Shown here piece after piece: positions 1-10,325 of a stretch of 64,000 bases of DNA. A model generated the notes under the pieces. It saw nothing but the letters and a program-made list of their open reading frames with translations. It ran no database searches and was not told the origin of the DNA. The stretch is from Adenophora triphylla var. japonica (taxonomy: Eukaryota > Streptophyta > Magnoliopsida > Asterales > Campanulaceae). The stretch spans positions 682,001-746,000 of the forward strand of contig JAFEMH010000342.1 of assembly GCA_022495995.1 (NCBI GenBank), written 5' to 3'. Numbering within the stretch: the first letter of the stretch is position 1; each line of letters starts with the position of its first letter. The translations under genes were made by a program, and so were the position numbers.

Positions 1-76
1 GCAGTTTGGAGCAAGGTCCTGCTGAGAACAGTGGTTGTTGTACTGTTTGCTGGGAAAGTGGGACATGATGCAACAA

Positions 77-121
77 GGTCCGTACGGACCAACTTGGGAT
101 GCAAAGAGGTCCGTACGGATC
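77..121. repeat. Two palindromic GGTCCGTACGG motifs upstream of the antisense ORF
   Basis: A perfect 14-base palindrome GGTCCGTACGGACC lies at 77-90, and a near copy (ggtccgtacggatc) at 108-121, 31 bases further on. The same pair with the same 31-base spacing occurs in the element A LTR at 9982 and 10013, and the flanking bases (gcaa before, accaac after) also match. The stretch 1-237 is therefore probably LTR-derived, but beyond these motifs I cannot align it to the LTR. The motifs lie 117-160 bases upstream of the ATG at 238. Confidence 0.7.
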
Positions 122-237
122 TCCTTTGCTTTTGGGAAGGGATAAGTGTTTTCCGGATGTCTGGACTTTCCCCACTTCCCATTTGCAGCCATTTCGAGCT
201 TTCTTCCCCATTTTCTCTAGGAATCTCCATTTTTGCC

Positions 238-1761
238 ATGGATTCTTCGTACGTTCCATGAATTTTGCCAAGGCTTTCGCAGGAGCGGCAAGCATACTTC
301 CTTGAGCGGCTGAAAATGTGGATGCGACACCGTATGAGGCATCAGAGGCGGGCTTTCGAGGTAAGGTTTCGACTTTGCTCGGTTTGGTCCCTTAAGGAGT
401 TGGTTCCTGATTGGGAATTGTTGCGGGCTGCCGTGAAGTTCTGGGATGTTAGGAGGCATGTGTATTGCTTCTCCTACAATGAGATGGTGCCCACCTTTGA
501 GGATTTTCGGGCTTTGATTGGAGGACCGAAGGTGGAGGCCATCTCGCTTCCTTTGATTGGCGGTTCCGCCATGAGTGTGAAGCTTGCATGCTTTCTTCGG
601 ACTTTGTTGGGATAAGTGCAGGGCATGATCCTTGATTCGGGTCATATTGACATTTCTGCACTGCCGGAGCAGTTTATGATTGATGATGAGAGTGATGTCT
701 CGTGGGATGCGTTTGCCTTGTGCGTGATAGCGACACTCTTCATGGTCAGCTCCCTTGGGGTTTGCGATGGCGCTTTGCTAGATGTAGTTGGGCACTGTAA
801 AGCTGGAGAGGATATTGTCCCGTTGGTGCTGGGGGAGACTCTTCATGGTATTGACCGTCTGGCGACTGGGGATCGGTTCATGAGAGGGGAAAGCCTTGCT
901 TTGCTCACCTTGTGGCTGCGAGAGAGACTTCAGGCCATGCCCGAGGCTCCGACGTCGTTTAGCCCGTGGTCATTTGCTCGGCGACCTCTTGTGTTGGATA
1001 TGGATTTGTTCGCCTGGGAGAGATGGATGGCACGGCTTGGTACGCATAAGATCCATTGGTGGGTTCCGCACAGGGGGATTGAGACTAGGACGGCCTTTCA
1101 GGAAGGGTCCTATGTGGTCAGAGTTCCAGGTTTGTCTTGGTCCTCCTTCTATATTCCGTCGCTTGTTTCCCGGCAGTTCGGGATGAAGCAGGAGCCTTTG
1201 TTGGGCTGGGATGACCTTGCTACTACGGAGGTAGCTCCTCTTTGTATGGCAGCTCCAGGTGCTCTTTTGTATTTTCTGAGGGTATGGAAGTATTCCGCTT
1301 TCCCTCCCGTGGTGCTCCATAGACGTCGGGAGAGTGTCGTATTGACTACCCAGTACCTGGCCTGGTATGAGCAGCGTGTTTGGCAGTCCCAAGTGGCTTT
1401 GGGGAGCAGGCGTGGAGCGATTCTGGGGCCCGATTGCCGTAGTAGCTATTGCCTTAGGAGTGCCGAAGCCTGGTCTGACCCTCAGGATGTTACGGGGGAC
1501 ACTTTGTTTGACTACGAGACTAGAGTTGACCGATTGACGGGGAGAGGTCCTCTTCTGCAGACTCGCGGGGAAGAGATCCGAGCCGAAGCACGGGCGAATG
1601 AAACCCTGAGAGCTGTTGGATTGTTTGACTCTACGGGGAGGACCCCTGATCTCGGACTGAGAGAGACAGAGATGGCTCGTGTGGAGCGAAAGAAGACTCG
1701 CCGGGGACGAGGGAAGAAAGGGAAGAATGGCGAGGGGACAAGCGCAGATGGCGCGGAATGA
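238..1761 (+). pseudogene. Antisense ORF of element A, DUF7745-like plant retrotransposon protein, two in-frame stops
   Basis: This frame is about 507 codons long and opposite in strand to the gag-pol of the same element. The ATG at 238 is chosen because the frame then runs to 1761, interrupted only by TGA at 259-261 and TAA at 613-615. The protein resembles the DUF7745 family found in plant retrotransposons: an N-terminal helical part ending in a segment like 'VPTFEDFRALIGGP', a middle part rich in LTLWLRERL-type helices, and a C-terminal part with 'WWVPHRG' and 'SRQFGMKQEP'. It ends in a very basic tail (KKTRRGRGKKGK) that could be a nuclear localisation or nucleic-acid-binding signal. The function of DUF7745 is unknown. 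The position between integrase and the expected 3' LTR matches the extra antisense ORFs of Tat elements. The family call comes from remembered sequence pattern, not a search. Confidence 0.65.
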
Positions 1762-2530
1762 CCTCCTAGGTATCCATTCATTGCATTGCAAACACATTAT
1801 TTGTTAAATGTATTAAGCTGTCTTTTAGCATGTTGTGAGCTTGAGAATAGACCGTGCTTGAACTCATCAAGAAATGTTGTAATCGTTAGTGATTTGTGAT
1901 TTACTTTTAAAGCTTTGTCGAGACGCAAGATCTCTTGTTTGCCTTTTGTTTCTTTTGTGAACCTCGACAGCGTCCATCTTTGGACTTTTCTGTTGCATTT
2001 GTGGACTGAAGCAGCCTGGGCCTTGACGGCAATCCCCTTTGCTTGGGCTTTGTGTTTGGCTGAGAGGTTGGATGATCCCCTGACAAGTCGTTTTGACGGT
2101 CTTTTCCGTAGCTTCCTTGCCTCTTGCTCGTTGGCGTCGGGCTCTTGACCTCTTTTTTGTGGCTTCTGCTTGAGTTTTTTTTTTTTTTGAAAGCCTTTGC
2201 TTGAGCTCTTTTTTTTTTTGAAGCGCGTGAGGGCGAAGACAAGCCCTTGGCTTGGAAGCAGACATGGGTCAGTCGTTGGATGCTGAGTGACCTTCGGATG
2301 TCCTTTGATGTTGCCGCCGTCGTTTGACTTGGTCAAGGTGATGGTGGGGGCATGCTCTTGGAAAGTTTGTAGCTTGATGGAGGTCTTGGTTGACATTCAA
2401 ACTTTTGACTTTTTAGTGTGTTTTTAGACCAGACCAATCAAGGTTGCCTACGTTCCCCCGGACTAGAGGGCTCAGGTCTGCGTAGTTCGACACTACATGG
2501 AGTGCCAAGAGATGCACAGTTTGTTCTTCT
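1762..2530. other. Non-coding spacer of element A between the two convergent ORFs
   Basis: This stretch separates the 3' ends of the plus-strand antisense ORF and the minus-strand integrase. It holds two runs of 10-14 T (about 2175-2190 and 2209-2219) in near-repeated contexts (gcttgag followed by poly-T and gaa). The long minus-strand frames here are lysine-rich products of those runs and are not genes. I see no other feature. Confidence 0.5.
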
Positions 2531-3815
2531 TTAGGCTAAGTATCTGCGAAGTTTGCTTTCGTTGACTGGATTCATGAAGGGATTGCCGTCTAGGTCCGTC
2601 AGCTTCATGGCACCTCCGAAGAAGATCTTTTGAACCACGAAAGGGCCGATCCATGTTGGTTCCCATTTTCCCAGTGGGTTGGTTCGAGTGGGAGGATTTT
2701 CTTTGAGGACCAGATCTCCTTCCCTGATGTCTCATGACTTGACTTTCTTGTCGAAAGCTCTAGCCATCCTTCTTTGGTAGGCTCGGACGTGTTCCATGGC
2801 CTTTAGTCGTCGCTCGTCTAGCAGAGCCAATTCGTCGTGTTGGCTTCGGAGCCATTCAACTTCGTTGATTTCATTTTCCAGTAGCACTCGGAGTGAGGGA
2901 ATTTCCAATTCAATGGAAAGGACTGCTTCCATTCCGTATGTCAGGGCGAATGGGGTTTTCACCCATGGCTGTTCTGACTGATGTTCGGTAGCCCCAAAGT
3001 GTAAGGTGCAGCTTCTCGGGCCAATCTCGACCTCGGGTGGTCATTTTTCGGATGATCCATTCGAGGGTCTTGTTTGCTGCTTCTACGTCGCCGTTCGTTT
3101 GTGGCCGGTAGGGAGAAGACTTGTGGCGTGTGATCTTGAATTCGACCAGCAGTCTGTCGCATTCTCCCTTGAAGTGGGAGCCGTTGTCTGATATGACTTC
3201 GTTCGGGATGCCGTATCGGCAGATGATGTTTTCCTTGAGGAAATGCGTGACTTTCTTGGAGGTGAGCACCTTGTAGGACTTGGCTTTGACCCATTTGGTG
3301 AAGTAGTCGATGGCTACTAAAACAAACTCGTGACCGTTGCTGCCTGGCGGAGCGATCTTCCCGATGACGTCAATTCCCCAAGTGGCGAAGGGCCAGGGCG
3401 TAGTCATGCAGTAGAGATCGTGAGGAGGTAAATGATTGAGGTTGGAGAACCGTTGATACTTGTCGCAGCTTCGAACAAAGTGGATGCAGTCTACCTCCAT
3501 GGAGATCCAGTATTAGCCCATCCTGTGAATGATTTGCATCAGGGCTCTGGCGTTCATGTGGGGACCGCAAGCCCCATTGTGGACTTCGTTCATGAGCTCG
3601 CTTGCTTTTTCCTGGCTGATGCAGCGTAGGAGTGGTCCTTGGTAGCGTTTCTTGTACAGCATGTTCCCAAGGATGACAAAGTGAGAGGCAAGGCGTTTTA
3701 GGGCCATGATGCTCTTGGCTTTGGCTCCTTCCCTGCGTTGGCCTTCCTCGTCCATGAAGGCGGTCTCCCCATTTTTGAGGTATTGAAAGATCTAGACTGT
3801 GCTGGTGAGGAGGCT
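2531..3815 (-). pseudogene. Integrase of element A, broken by stops and a frameshift
   Basis: The integrase of a Ty3/gypsy element, which would insert the cDNA into the host chromosome. Reading from about 3815, a linker (IFQYLKNGE) leads into the zinc-binding region: VHNGACGPHMN gives both histidines, and RSCDKYQ keeps only one cysteine of the usual CxxC. The DDE core keeps its acidic residues: D in GIDVIGK, D in ISDNGSHF and E in DVEAANK. Defects are TAA at 3513-3515, a one-base frameshift near 2960 (after RTSVRTAMG) and TGA at 2732-2734. After that stop the same frame continues to a natural end at 2531-2533 with the usual C-terminal domain (GDLVLKENPPTR, then GKWEPTWIGPF). The TGA fits a CGA arginine codon that lost a methylated C. 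Confidence 0.85.
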
Positions 3816-4167
3816 TCTGACTTGTGTCTCTTTGGCTCTTCAGCAGTTTCCCAAATCGTTGTGATTAAAACCTTCTCGGCAGCTTGGGCCCAGTTTTTCT
3901 CTCGTTTGACAACATGCTTAAATGTTTGTTTGATGCATTTATTCAATTAATATGTTTTCTTCTTTGTTTAGATGAATTGTGATTAACGGTTGCGTGTTAG
4001 TTAATTCATCATTTGTTAAAGATGCAATGAAAGGATATTTTAGAAAGGTCGGACCTTTTATTGAAAGCGTAAAGACTGTACATTGTTGATTATGGACTCA
4101 CGATCTTCCGGCGTAGAGCCATCAGATGACTCGAAAGACATGAATTCACAGACAACACGACTCGAAG
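3816..4167. other. Gap where reverse transcriptase and RNase H of element A should be
   Basis: Only about 350 bases separate the end of the protease-region frame (4168) from the integrase linker. A complete Ty3/gypsy pol would have about 1.5-2 kb of RT and RNase H here. I found no YxDD motif or RNase H signature in any frame of this stretch. An internal deletion is the simplest explanation. Confidence 0.7.
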
Positions 4168-7100
4168 CTAGACTATAGGCGACGAGGGATTGGACCAGGC
4201 TTCATTACTCTTGGCAGGCTGTAGCTCTAGAGGGAGTGGCGATGGCTTTGGTGGCCAATCTTCAGTTGGCACGGATCCCGGAGGATAGCTTGCATGTGGT
4301 TCGACTTCAAACCAGATCGCGGAGGTTTTTGGTTGCTCCCTTGATGATGTCCCTCCATTAGTGTTGTTACCAGTCCTTGGGGGTCCTTGATGATAGAAGT
4401 CGTTGAGAGCTACTTCCAGGAGGGCGAAGCATTCGCTGATTCGGAGTTGATTCTTGCTGATGTTGATCATTTTCATAGAATCTGCCTCTTTATCTGGGAT
4501 CTTTGCTTGGACGACATTTACAATGTCTGACTCGAGGGGGCATGCTATCTCTCCTTCCCTGATTAGGCATTGGAGGAGGTTGCGCCACTGTTCATCTAGG
4601 TCAGACACCGGGATGTTGAATTGGACTATGCTGTGATGGCTGTCCCCGTGAGATCCGAGAGTGTCGGCCAGAGGGTTGTCCTGTACCAGTGGGTCGGTGA
4701 TGAGCCAGTTTGCAAGAGGGTTTTCGGCGAAGTAGGGGTCTACTCCTCGGTCAATCTCCATCTGGGCGTCCATCTCTTGATCCTCTCTTAAGCATTCTTC
4801 CCAGTCGCATATGTCGGATTTGTCGTCTTGACCCATGATCTCTTCGATCTCTAACTCATCGTGGCTTAGAGCGTGGATGTAGGGATCCACTTCGTAGCGG
4901 GACAGGACTGGAGACTCATCTGCAGAAGAGTATTTGGTCATGTCGGGACCTTCTTCTGGGTCATAGCTTGCTGGCCAAGTGCTTGTCATTGTGCTGCTTC
5001 CATGGATTACCTCGAGAATTCCCTTGGCGTTGATGAATTTCACGTATTGGTGAAGAGTAGATGATACTGCCTTCATCTGATGTATCCAAGGTCGTCCCAG
5101 CAGGGCAGAGAAGGTTGGTTTGATTTCCAAGACTTGGAACTCTACCGACTCCAGTTGTGCATCGAATTGGATCCTCAGATTGATGACTCCTACGATTGGT
5201 CGTGGAGTGGAGTCGTAGGCTCGGATTATCCGGGGCGAAGGTCTTATCAGGGAGCGGTCGATACGGAGTCATTTCAATGTGCTCAAGGCAATGATATTGA
5301 CTGCGGAGCCGTTATCAATCAAGACGTTCGGGAGGAAGAACATCTCTATTTTTATGAGGATGAGGAGGGCCTCGTTGTGTCGATTCTCACACATCGTCAA
5401 ATCATCGTCTGTGAAGGCTAGATCGCTTCCCGTGCTGCCGTTTGACTCAGTCTCTTCTGGGGAGCGTTCGATCCATCCATTGGTGTGCCTTGGTCGTGGC
5501 AGAGACCGTAGGGAGACAGTTGCCCTTGGGTATTCTTGTATAGACTCCCGGTCACGGGACCGTTTGACTCTGGTTTCACGTTCCCAGTCGTAGCGGGATA
5601 GCATGCTGACGGTTTCAGAAATTGCAGGGGGCCTGTTCTCGCTTGGAGTTTCGTCGAAGGCTATCGTGTTCACCCTGTCGTTTCGGGGGAATGGATTTCC
5701 GATGGTATTGGGGCCACGAGGGCGTTCCCACTTTCCCTCTTCGATTAGCCACTGGACCACCTGCTTTAGCACGAAGCAATTGTCGGTGGTGTGGCCGGGG
5801 TAGTTGTGGAAGGCGCAGTGCTTGCTCATATCCATGTTTGGCTTGGGAGTCTTTGGTTGGAAATTCTCGAGAGGATTGAGGAGATTTCGCTTTACCAATG
5901 CTTCAAATACTTGGCCCAGAGGCATTTTGAGGTTGTCAAAGTGCTGGAACTGTGGGATGGGAGGGGGATTGTTGTTCCTTGGGAGTGTCTGATCACGGTT
6001 TACTTGAGCTCCGTTCTGGATGTAGTGTACCGTTCCAGCCGCTTCTTTTCCTTTGTTCGGGACAGGTGCTGAAGTTGACAGGTTTGTCCGATAGCGGTAA
6101 GATGAAGCAGGGGTTGCTGTTGTCTTCTGAAGACTCAGGGTCTTCTCGAACCTGGTTCCGGCATTGACCATGGCACGGAGATCTGGATAGAAGTGATGGA
6201 TGATCAAGGTCCTCAGAGATGGTTTGAGACAAGAATGGAAGATGTCCATTTGCTCTTCTTTGGAAAGCGGATCCATTATCTCGCTAAGCTTCCAATTCCA
6301 TCTTTTGTAGAACTCGCCTACTGGTTCGTCATCCTTTTGTTCAGTGGCTTGCAGATCGTGGTGGTTTGTTTCCCACTCAAGGTTGGCGCGGTACTTCTCC
6401 AGGAAGATCTCGCTGATTTGATCCCATGTGGAGCGGTTTTCTGCCTTTATGTTGAGGAACCACCTTAGCGCTGTGGATTTGAGAGAATGCTGAAAGTGAT
6501 CCGCCATCTGTTGAGGGGTTGCCCCTTTGGCTCTCATTCCCAAAACATAAGTGTCGATGTGGGTTTTTGGGCATTTTGTCCCGTCAAACTTTTCCATTTC
6601 CGGCAACCTGAATTTCGGAGGGAGCGGGACCACCTTGTTTGGATCAGTGGGCAGGAGAGAGTCCTTCCGAGAACTGGCTAGCTTTCCTTGCATGTCCTTC
6701 ATTTGCTCGATCAGCCAAGCCATGTGAGGATCGGCAGGTTGAGGTGGATTGCCGTTTTCGGGGATGGAAACCGAAGATGGAGGTGGATTGGCTGATGGGA
6801 TCGCCATTCGGGAGTCTTGGGGAGGTAGTTGAGTATATACCAACCCATACCCTGGAGTGTTGAGGTTAAGGGCGTGATTGTCAGGTCCGCTAAGGGTTGT
6901 GTTTGGGAATTGGGGAAATGTTTCATTAGCCCCAAGTGACAGACTAGCGGGTGGCAGGCTTGAAATGTCGAGATATCTACTTGGGATGCCTATCCCAGCT
7001 AAGCATGGGGATTTTTGGTTATGGTTGCGAGGCTCATATAGAGGCAGAGGATTGAATCCTGGGGGATACCGAGATGCATTGGGATCTGGCAGAGCAGGCA

Positions 7101-7596
7101 CGTATGTGTGCTGTTGATACTGAGCTTGGTGTGCAGAGTCGTGAAACTGACTGTGCTGAGGCGGGCATGTCGGAGCTGCTTGACTGACGCCTGAGTGGAG
7201 CTTTGAGCGAGAGCTGCTTTGCATTGCTGGGATCTCGTAGCTTGACGGAGGCGGGACCTGCTGATAGCTTTGAGAAACCGGGGGGGGGGGCGGTATTTCT
7301 TCGTCTTCTATGAGAACGAAGGTTTCATCAGGTTGGGGTACTGCAACGGTTCCTTGAAGATGCAGGGTGTCTACGATCCAGGCTTGCTGCTCTTCTTGGC
7401 GCTTCTTGATAGTTTCAAAGGCTCGCAGCATCTCCTCCATTGTCTGAAGGTACCTTAGTGGCGGCGTTCCGTTTCCCTCACTGTTATCTGTTGATCCCGT
7501 CATGGGGGAGTAGCGGATGGTGCGGATCGTTGAACTGGAAGGGCTGTCGAACCTTGTGACCTCGATACTGAAAAGGCGTCTCCCGGGTATTCTCAA
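4168..7596 (-). pseudogene. gag-protease of element A, with one in-frame TGA
   Basis: Structural and protease polyprotein of a gypsy element. Residues 1-300 are proline- and glutamine-rich. The gag (retrotrans_gag) domain follows at about residues 330-480 (FDGTKCPKTHIDTYV, then WDQISEIFLEKYRAN and VGEFYKRWNWKLSEI), then a zinc-knuckle-like CAFHNYPGHTTDNC. The aspartic protease starts at VLIDNGSAVNI, with the DNG triplet common in this lineage. A TGA at 5269-5271 interrupts it; the same frame then continues without a break (IRAYDSTPRPIVGV, ALLGRPWIH) to 4168. The context is compatible with CGA to TGA. The C-terminal ~300 codons are acidic and not recognisable. The start at 7596 is the first ATG of the open frame; the later M of MTGSTDNSEG is also possible. 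Confidence 0.85.
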
Positions 7597-8830
7597 CCAC
7601 TCTCGGTTCGCTGGAGGGGTGATGGGTAAGGTTTAGACACGGGAAGGCCGTTCGGGATAAAAGGGGGAAAGCTCACGTGACATGCGGTTTTCGCTTCTTT
7701 TATTTTTTTATTATTTTTTTTGTTGTTTTAATTTACTTAAAACGTGTTTTCTCAAAGTCCTAGGTAGGTTGGAAAAGATTTCTCTTCTTTTTCGCAACTA
7801 TGCTAGATCCTGGGTCAGTGGAGACCATCTTTGCGGCTATAAGCCCCTCGTTTTGCACCTGTATTTCGACATCCCAGGGTGGACAGCCCCGGGCGAGGGT
7901 CCTATAGGGCAAGCGATTTCCACCGGCCTAAAAGAAAAATTGAACCTAAGGACCGAGCCTGTCATGTTCGTTTTAATGCGTTAGCCATGTGAATAGTGAA
8001 CCGAGCCGGTCACTGAGTCAAGATCAGGTCAAGAGTTCGGCATGACCTCTCTTTACCATGCTTGCGCAAGGGATCTGTGACGTTAGGCGTTGACTGGGTC
8101 ATATCGTCATGGCTGACGTATTAAAGGCTTGATGACATGGTGTCATGTGGGCATGGATGTATATCCGGGACGGAACATTGTCTGGGTGTAGCTTTGGAAA
8201 ATCAAGATCGGGTCAAGATTTTAGCATGACCTTTCATCGCTTTGCTTGCGCAAGGGATCTTGAGTTCCGAGCTTCGACTCAGAAAATGGCCGGCATGGGA
8301 TATGTATCCAGGCTTGTATGACACGGACTGGGTAAAAACCAATCGAGTCTGGACAGAGTGTGACTCAAGACTCAAACGTGCAGGGTTGACGCTTGGCTAG
8401 GATGGGATGTTTGGAATGATCCCGTGCACGTCCGAGAGGTGTAGGAAGGCCAAACGAACTGCAACTAAGACCACCCTGGGTTAAGGGTTGTAGTGTGCAG
8501 TGTATCCGAGCCAGCAGTGCGAGTAGCGTGTGGTGTAACCGAGGCAGCAGTGCGAGTAGCGTGCGGTGTAACCGAGGCAGTAGTGCGAGTAGTGTGCGGT
8601 CTCTAAAATTCTTTTTCTGAGTAAAACATAAGTTATTGAAGAATTTTAAATATATATACACAGATGTATATTGATGCATTTTTTTGTATTTTTAATTTTT
8701 TTTTGTAAAATAAAAGTAAAGCACATGCACACACACACACAACAGTTAAAGAAAAGGGGTAAAATGAAAGTTTGTCCCTCATCATCGTTTTAAAAATCTT
8801 TTGTTTTGTTTAAAAGTTTTTTAAAACAAA
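7597..8830. other. Long leader of element A
   Basis: Untranslated region between PBS and gag on the minus strand. It contains a T-rich run near 7700-7735, a diverged dispersed repeat (the motif gcttgcgcaagggatct at about 8059 and 8243), a 33-base tandem repeat (8509-8602) and a (CA)n run near 8728-8742. No convincing reading frame is seen. Confidence 0.6.
8509..8602. repeat. 33-base tandem repeat, about three copies
   Basis: The unit contains agtgcgagtagcgtg and gtaaccgaggc and recurs every 33 bases with one or two changes per copy. It lies in the leader of element A, upstream of gag in the minus-strand sense. Confidence 0.7.
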
Positions 8831-8851
8831 ACGTCCCCAGCGGAGTCGCCA
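8831..8851 (-). promoter_or_regulatory. Primer-binding site of element A
   Basis: On the minus strand the sequence reads TGGCGACTCCGCTGGGGA, beginning two bases after the LTR end. This is the Tat/Ogre-type PBS, which I recall as complementary to the 3' end of an arginine tRNA. It fixes the 5' LTR as the right-hand one and the orientation as minus. Confidence 0.8.
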
Positions 8852-9430
8852 ACTGAAATTACCCGGATCCGGCTCCCGCGCGGAGCCCCGGCATCTCGCA
8901 CTCGTCGCTTTTGGAAGTTGCCCGGATTCGAGAGGCAGCGCGTTCGTGCCCCGGCATCTGGCTATTCCGTTTGCTTTGAGGTTGTGTCGGTGGAAGTGTC
9001 TCGCTGTGTTTTTGCTTGTAGAGTTGCCACGCCGTTTTTATTAAGCCCAAAACATTGAAAAAGGGCATCAGTTTAAAAATAAACTATTTTTGTGTGATGA
9101 GATTTTTGAGTCTGGAGGTCAGATGACTCCTCGGGAAGAGAATATTATAATATTAGAGCTCACCCGAGTCGCCTCGTAAAAACGAGTCTTTCGGTACCCC
9201 TTATATTCTTTAACTGTTGTATGTGTGTGTGTATGTGCTTTTCAAAATGCATGCTGTATCGGATGTCTACATTGTACACTGTGTATTGAAATGTATTAAA
9301 ATATTAAATGGAAGGAAGCCTTACCAATATTGGTTCGTATTTGTCTTCCGCGGGGGAATAGTGCTTGAGGATGGAATGGTGTTTCGGGACGGACCGGGAT
9401 TGCTTCGGGATGAGCCGGTTGTCTGCGGAC

Positions 9431-9570
9431 AGAGTTTCGGCGTGCGTTGGGATCGCAGGGATCACTCGGGCAGAGGTTCGGCGTGCGTTGGGATCACAGG
9501 GATCACTCTGGCAGAGGTTCGGCGTGCGTTGGGATCGCAGGGATCACTTGGGTAGAGGTTCGGCGTGGGC
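9431..9570. repeat. 41-base tandem repeat in the element A LTR, about 3.5 copies
   Basis: The unit agaggttcggcgtgcgttgg plus gatcacagggatcactctggc recurs at 9431, 9472, 9513 and 9554 with few changes. In the minus-strand sense it lies downstream of the TATA box, in the R-U5 part. Degenerate ctcgag/cggag-rich repeats continue towards 9780. Confidence 0.75.
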
Positions 9571-9843
9571 CGGAATTGTCGGTTTGACTCGGAAAGAGCT
9601 GGGACGCCTCGAGAAAGGCCAGGCAAGGCCTCGGAGTACCACGAGGGGCCTCAGAGTACCTCGAGAGTGCCTCGAGGCAGCGCAGGAGCGCTCGGAGAGG
9701 CTTCGAAGCACCACAAGGGAGCTCGGAAGGCCTTAGAAGGATCCGAAAGGGGCTGGGAGTGCCTCGAGAGGACTTAGAGGGGTGCCAGAAGGCTGGGGGG
9801 AGAGGAGAGAAGAGGGAGATGTGTCAAATGAGGGAGGGGGAGA

Positions 9844-9856
9844 CCTCTATTTATAG
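9844..9856 (-). promoter_or_regulatory. TATA box of the element A LTR
   Basis: The minus strand reads CTATAAATAGAGG, a strong plant TATA context, within the 5' LTR and in the right orientation for gag-pol. Palindromic motifs lie 20-280 bases upstream of it. Confidence 0.7.
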
Positions 9857-9876
9857 TGCCCAGATTTGTGCAAGAT

Positions 9877-10126
9877 GTTCGTACGGACCTTCCAGGTAAT
9901 CCAAGTTTTTGGTTTTCCTCGATTTGGGGGAATATGTGGACTTTAAGAAGATTCAGCCATGATGATGTCTGGTTGCAAGAAGGTCCGTACGGACCAACCT
10001 TGCATGCATAAAGGTCCATATAGACCAACCATGTAGCTGAGTAATTATTACTTCTGGGATTTGAGGGAATATCTTGGACTTTAAGGGGAGTCAGTAATCA
10101 TGGAAACAAAGAGGTCTGTACGGACC
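9877..10126. promoter_or_regulatory. Cluster of four GGTCCGTACGGACC-type palindromes in U3 of element A
   Basis: Copies lie at 9877-9890 (gttcgtacggacct), 9982-9995 (perfect), 10013-10026 (ggtccatatagacc) and 10113-10126 (ggtctgtacggacc). All are upstream of the TATA box in the minus-strand sense. A repeated dyad-symmetric sequence in U3 is what a binding site for a dimeric transcription factor would look like. That role is inference. Confidence 0.65.
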
Positions 10127-10325
10127 ACATTTGCTTTTCCAATTTCTGAAAAATTCCTCTGAGGTCCTTTTGTGCTTTTTTTTTTGTCCCAGAAAGGTCC
10201 CTCCCTTGGTTTGGTTGGGGGTTTTGAGGTTTTTGAGTGTCACGGGTCTTCGAGACTGCATTTGTGTGAGTCTGCGGTGTTTCCCGTGTGTTCGGAAGAG
10301 GGTGATCCAGATTGGGGTACTTACA

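Larger units (their letters stand above)
1..10325 (-). mobile_element. Element A: Ty3/gypsy retrotransposon (Tat/Ogre-like layout), RT-less, left end outside the window
   Basis: Read on the minus strand, the order is 5' LTR (8854-10325), primer-binding site (8831-8851), leader, gag-protease (4168-7596) and integrase (2531-3815), followed by a reading frame on the opposite strand (238-1761). Gag, zinc-knuckle-like and protease sequences resemble plant Tat/Ogre elements, in which extra ORFs between integrase and 3' LTR are known. The reverse transcriptase and RNase H are absent, so this copy cannot be autonomous. Its right end falls inside the RT gene of element B: B's RT reading frame stops exactly where A's LTR starts. 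The 3' LTR is not recognisable in the window, so the left boundary and target duplication cannot be seen. The lineage call is by family resemblance only. Confidence 0.85.
8854..10325 (-). repeat. 5' LTR of element A (about 1.47 kb)
   Basis: In plus orientation the LTR begins TGAAATTACC just beyond the PBS and ends ggtacTTACA at 10325, giving TG...CA ends. The right boundary is supported independently: the RT reading frame of element B is cut at 10326. The LTR carries a TATA box (9844-9856), a cluster of GGTCCGTACGGACC-type palindromes upstream of it, and a 41-base tandem repeat in the transcribed part. The matching left LTR is not visible, so age cannot be estimated. Confidence 0.8.

Noticed and set aside
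1..265. Possible 3' LTR of element A
   Set aside because: Only the palindrome pair and its immediate flanks match the right LTR. The TG...CA boundary and the rest do not align, so I do not call an LTR here.
970..1797. 275-residue minus-strand frame opposite the DUF7745-like ORF
   Set aside because: It is a shadow of the plus-strand frame, with no recognisable motif and composition typical of reverse-complement codons.
1797..2396. Lysine-rich minus-strand frames that look like nuclear proteins
   Set aside because: The lysines come from two poly-T runs; the frames overlap each other and match nothing in the element.
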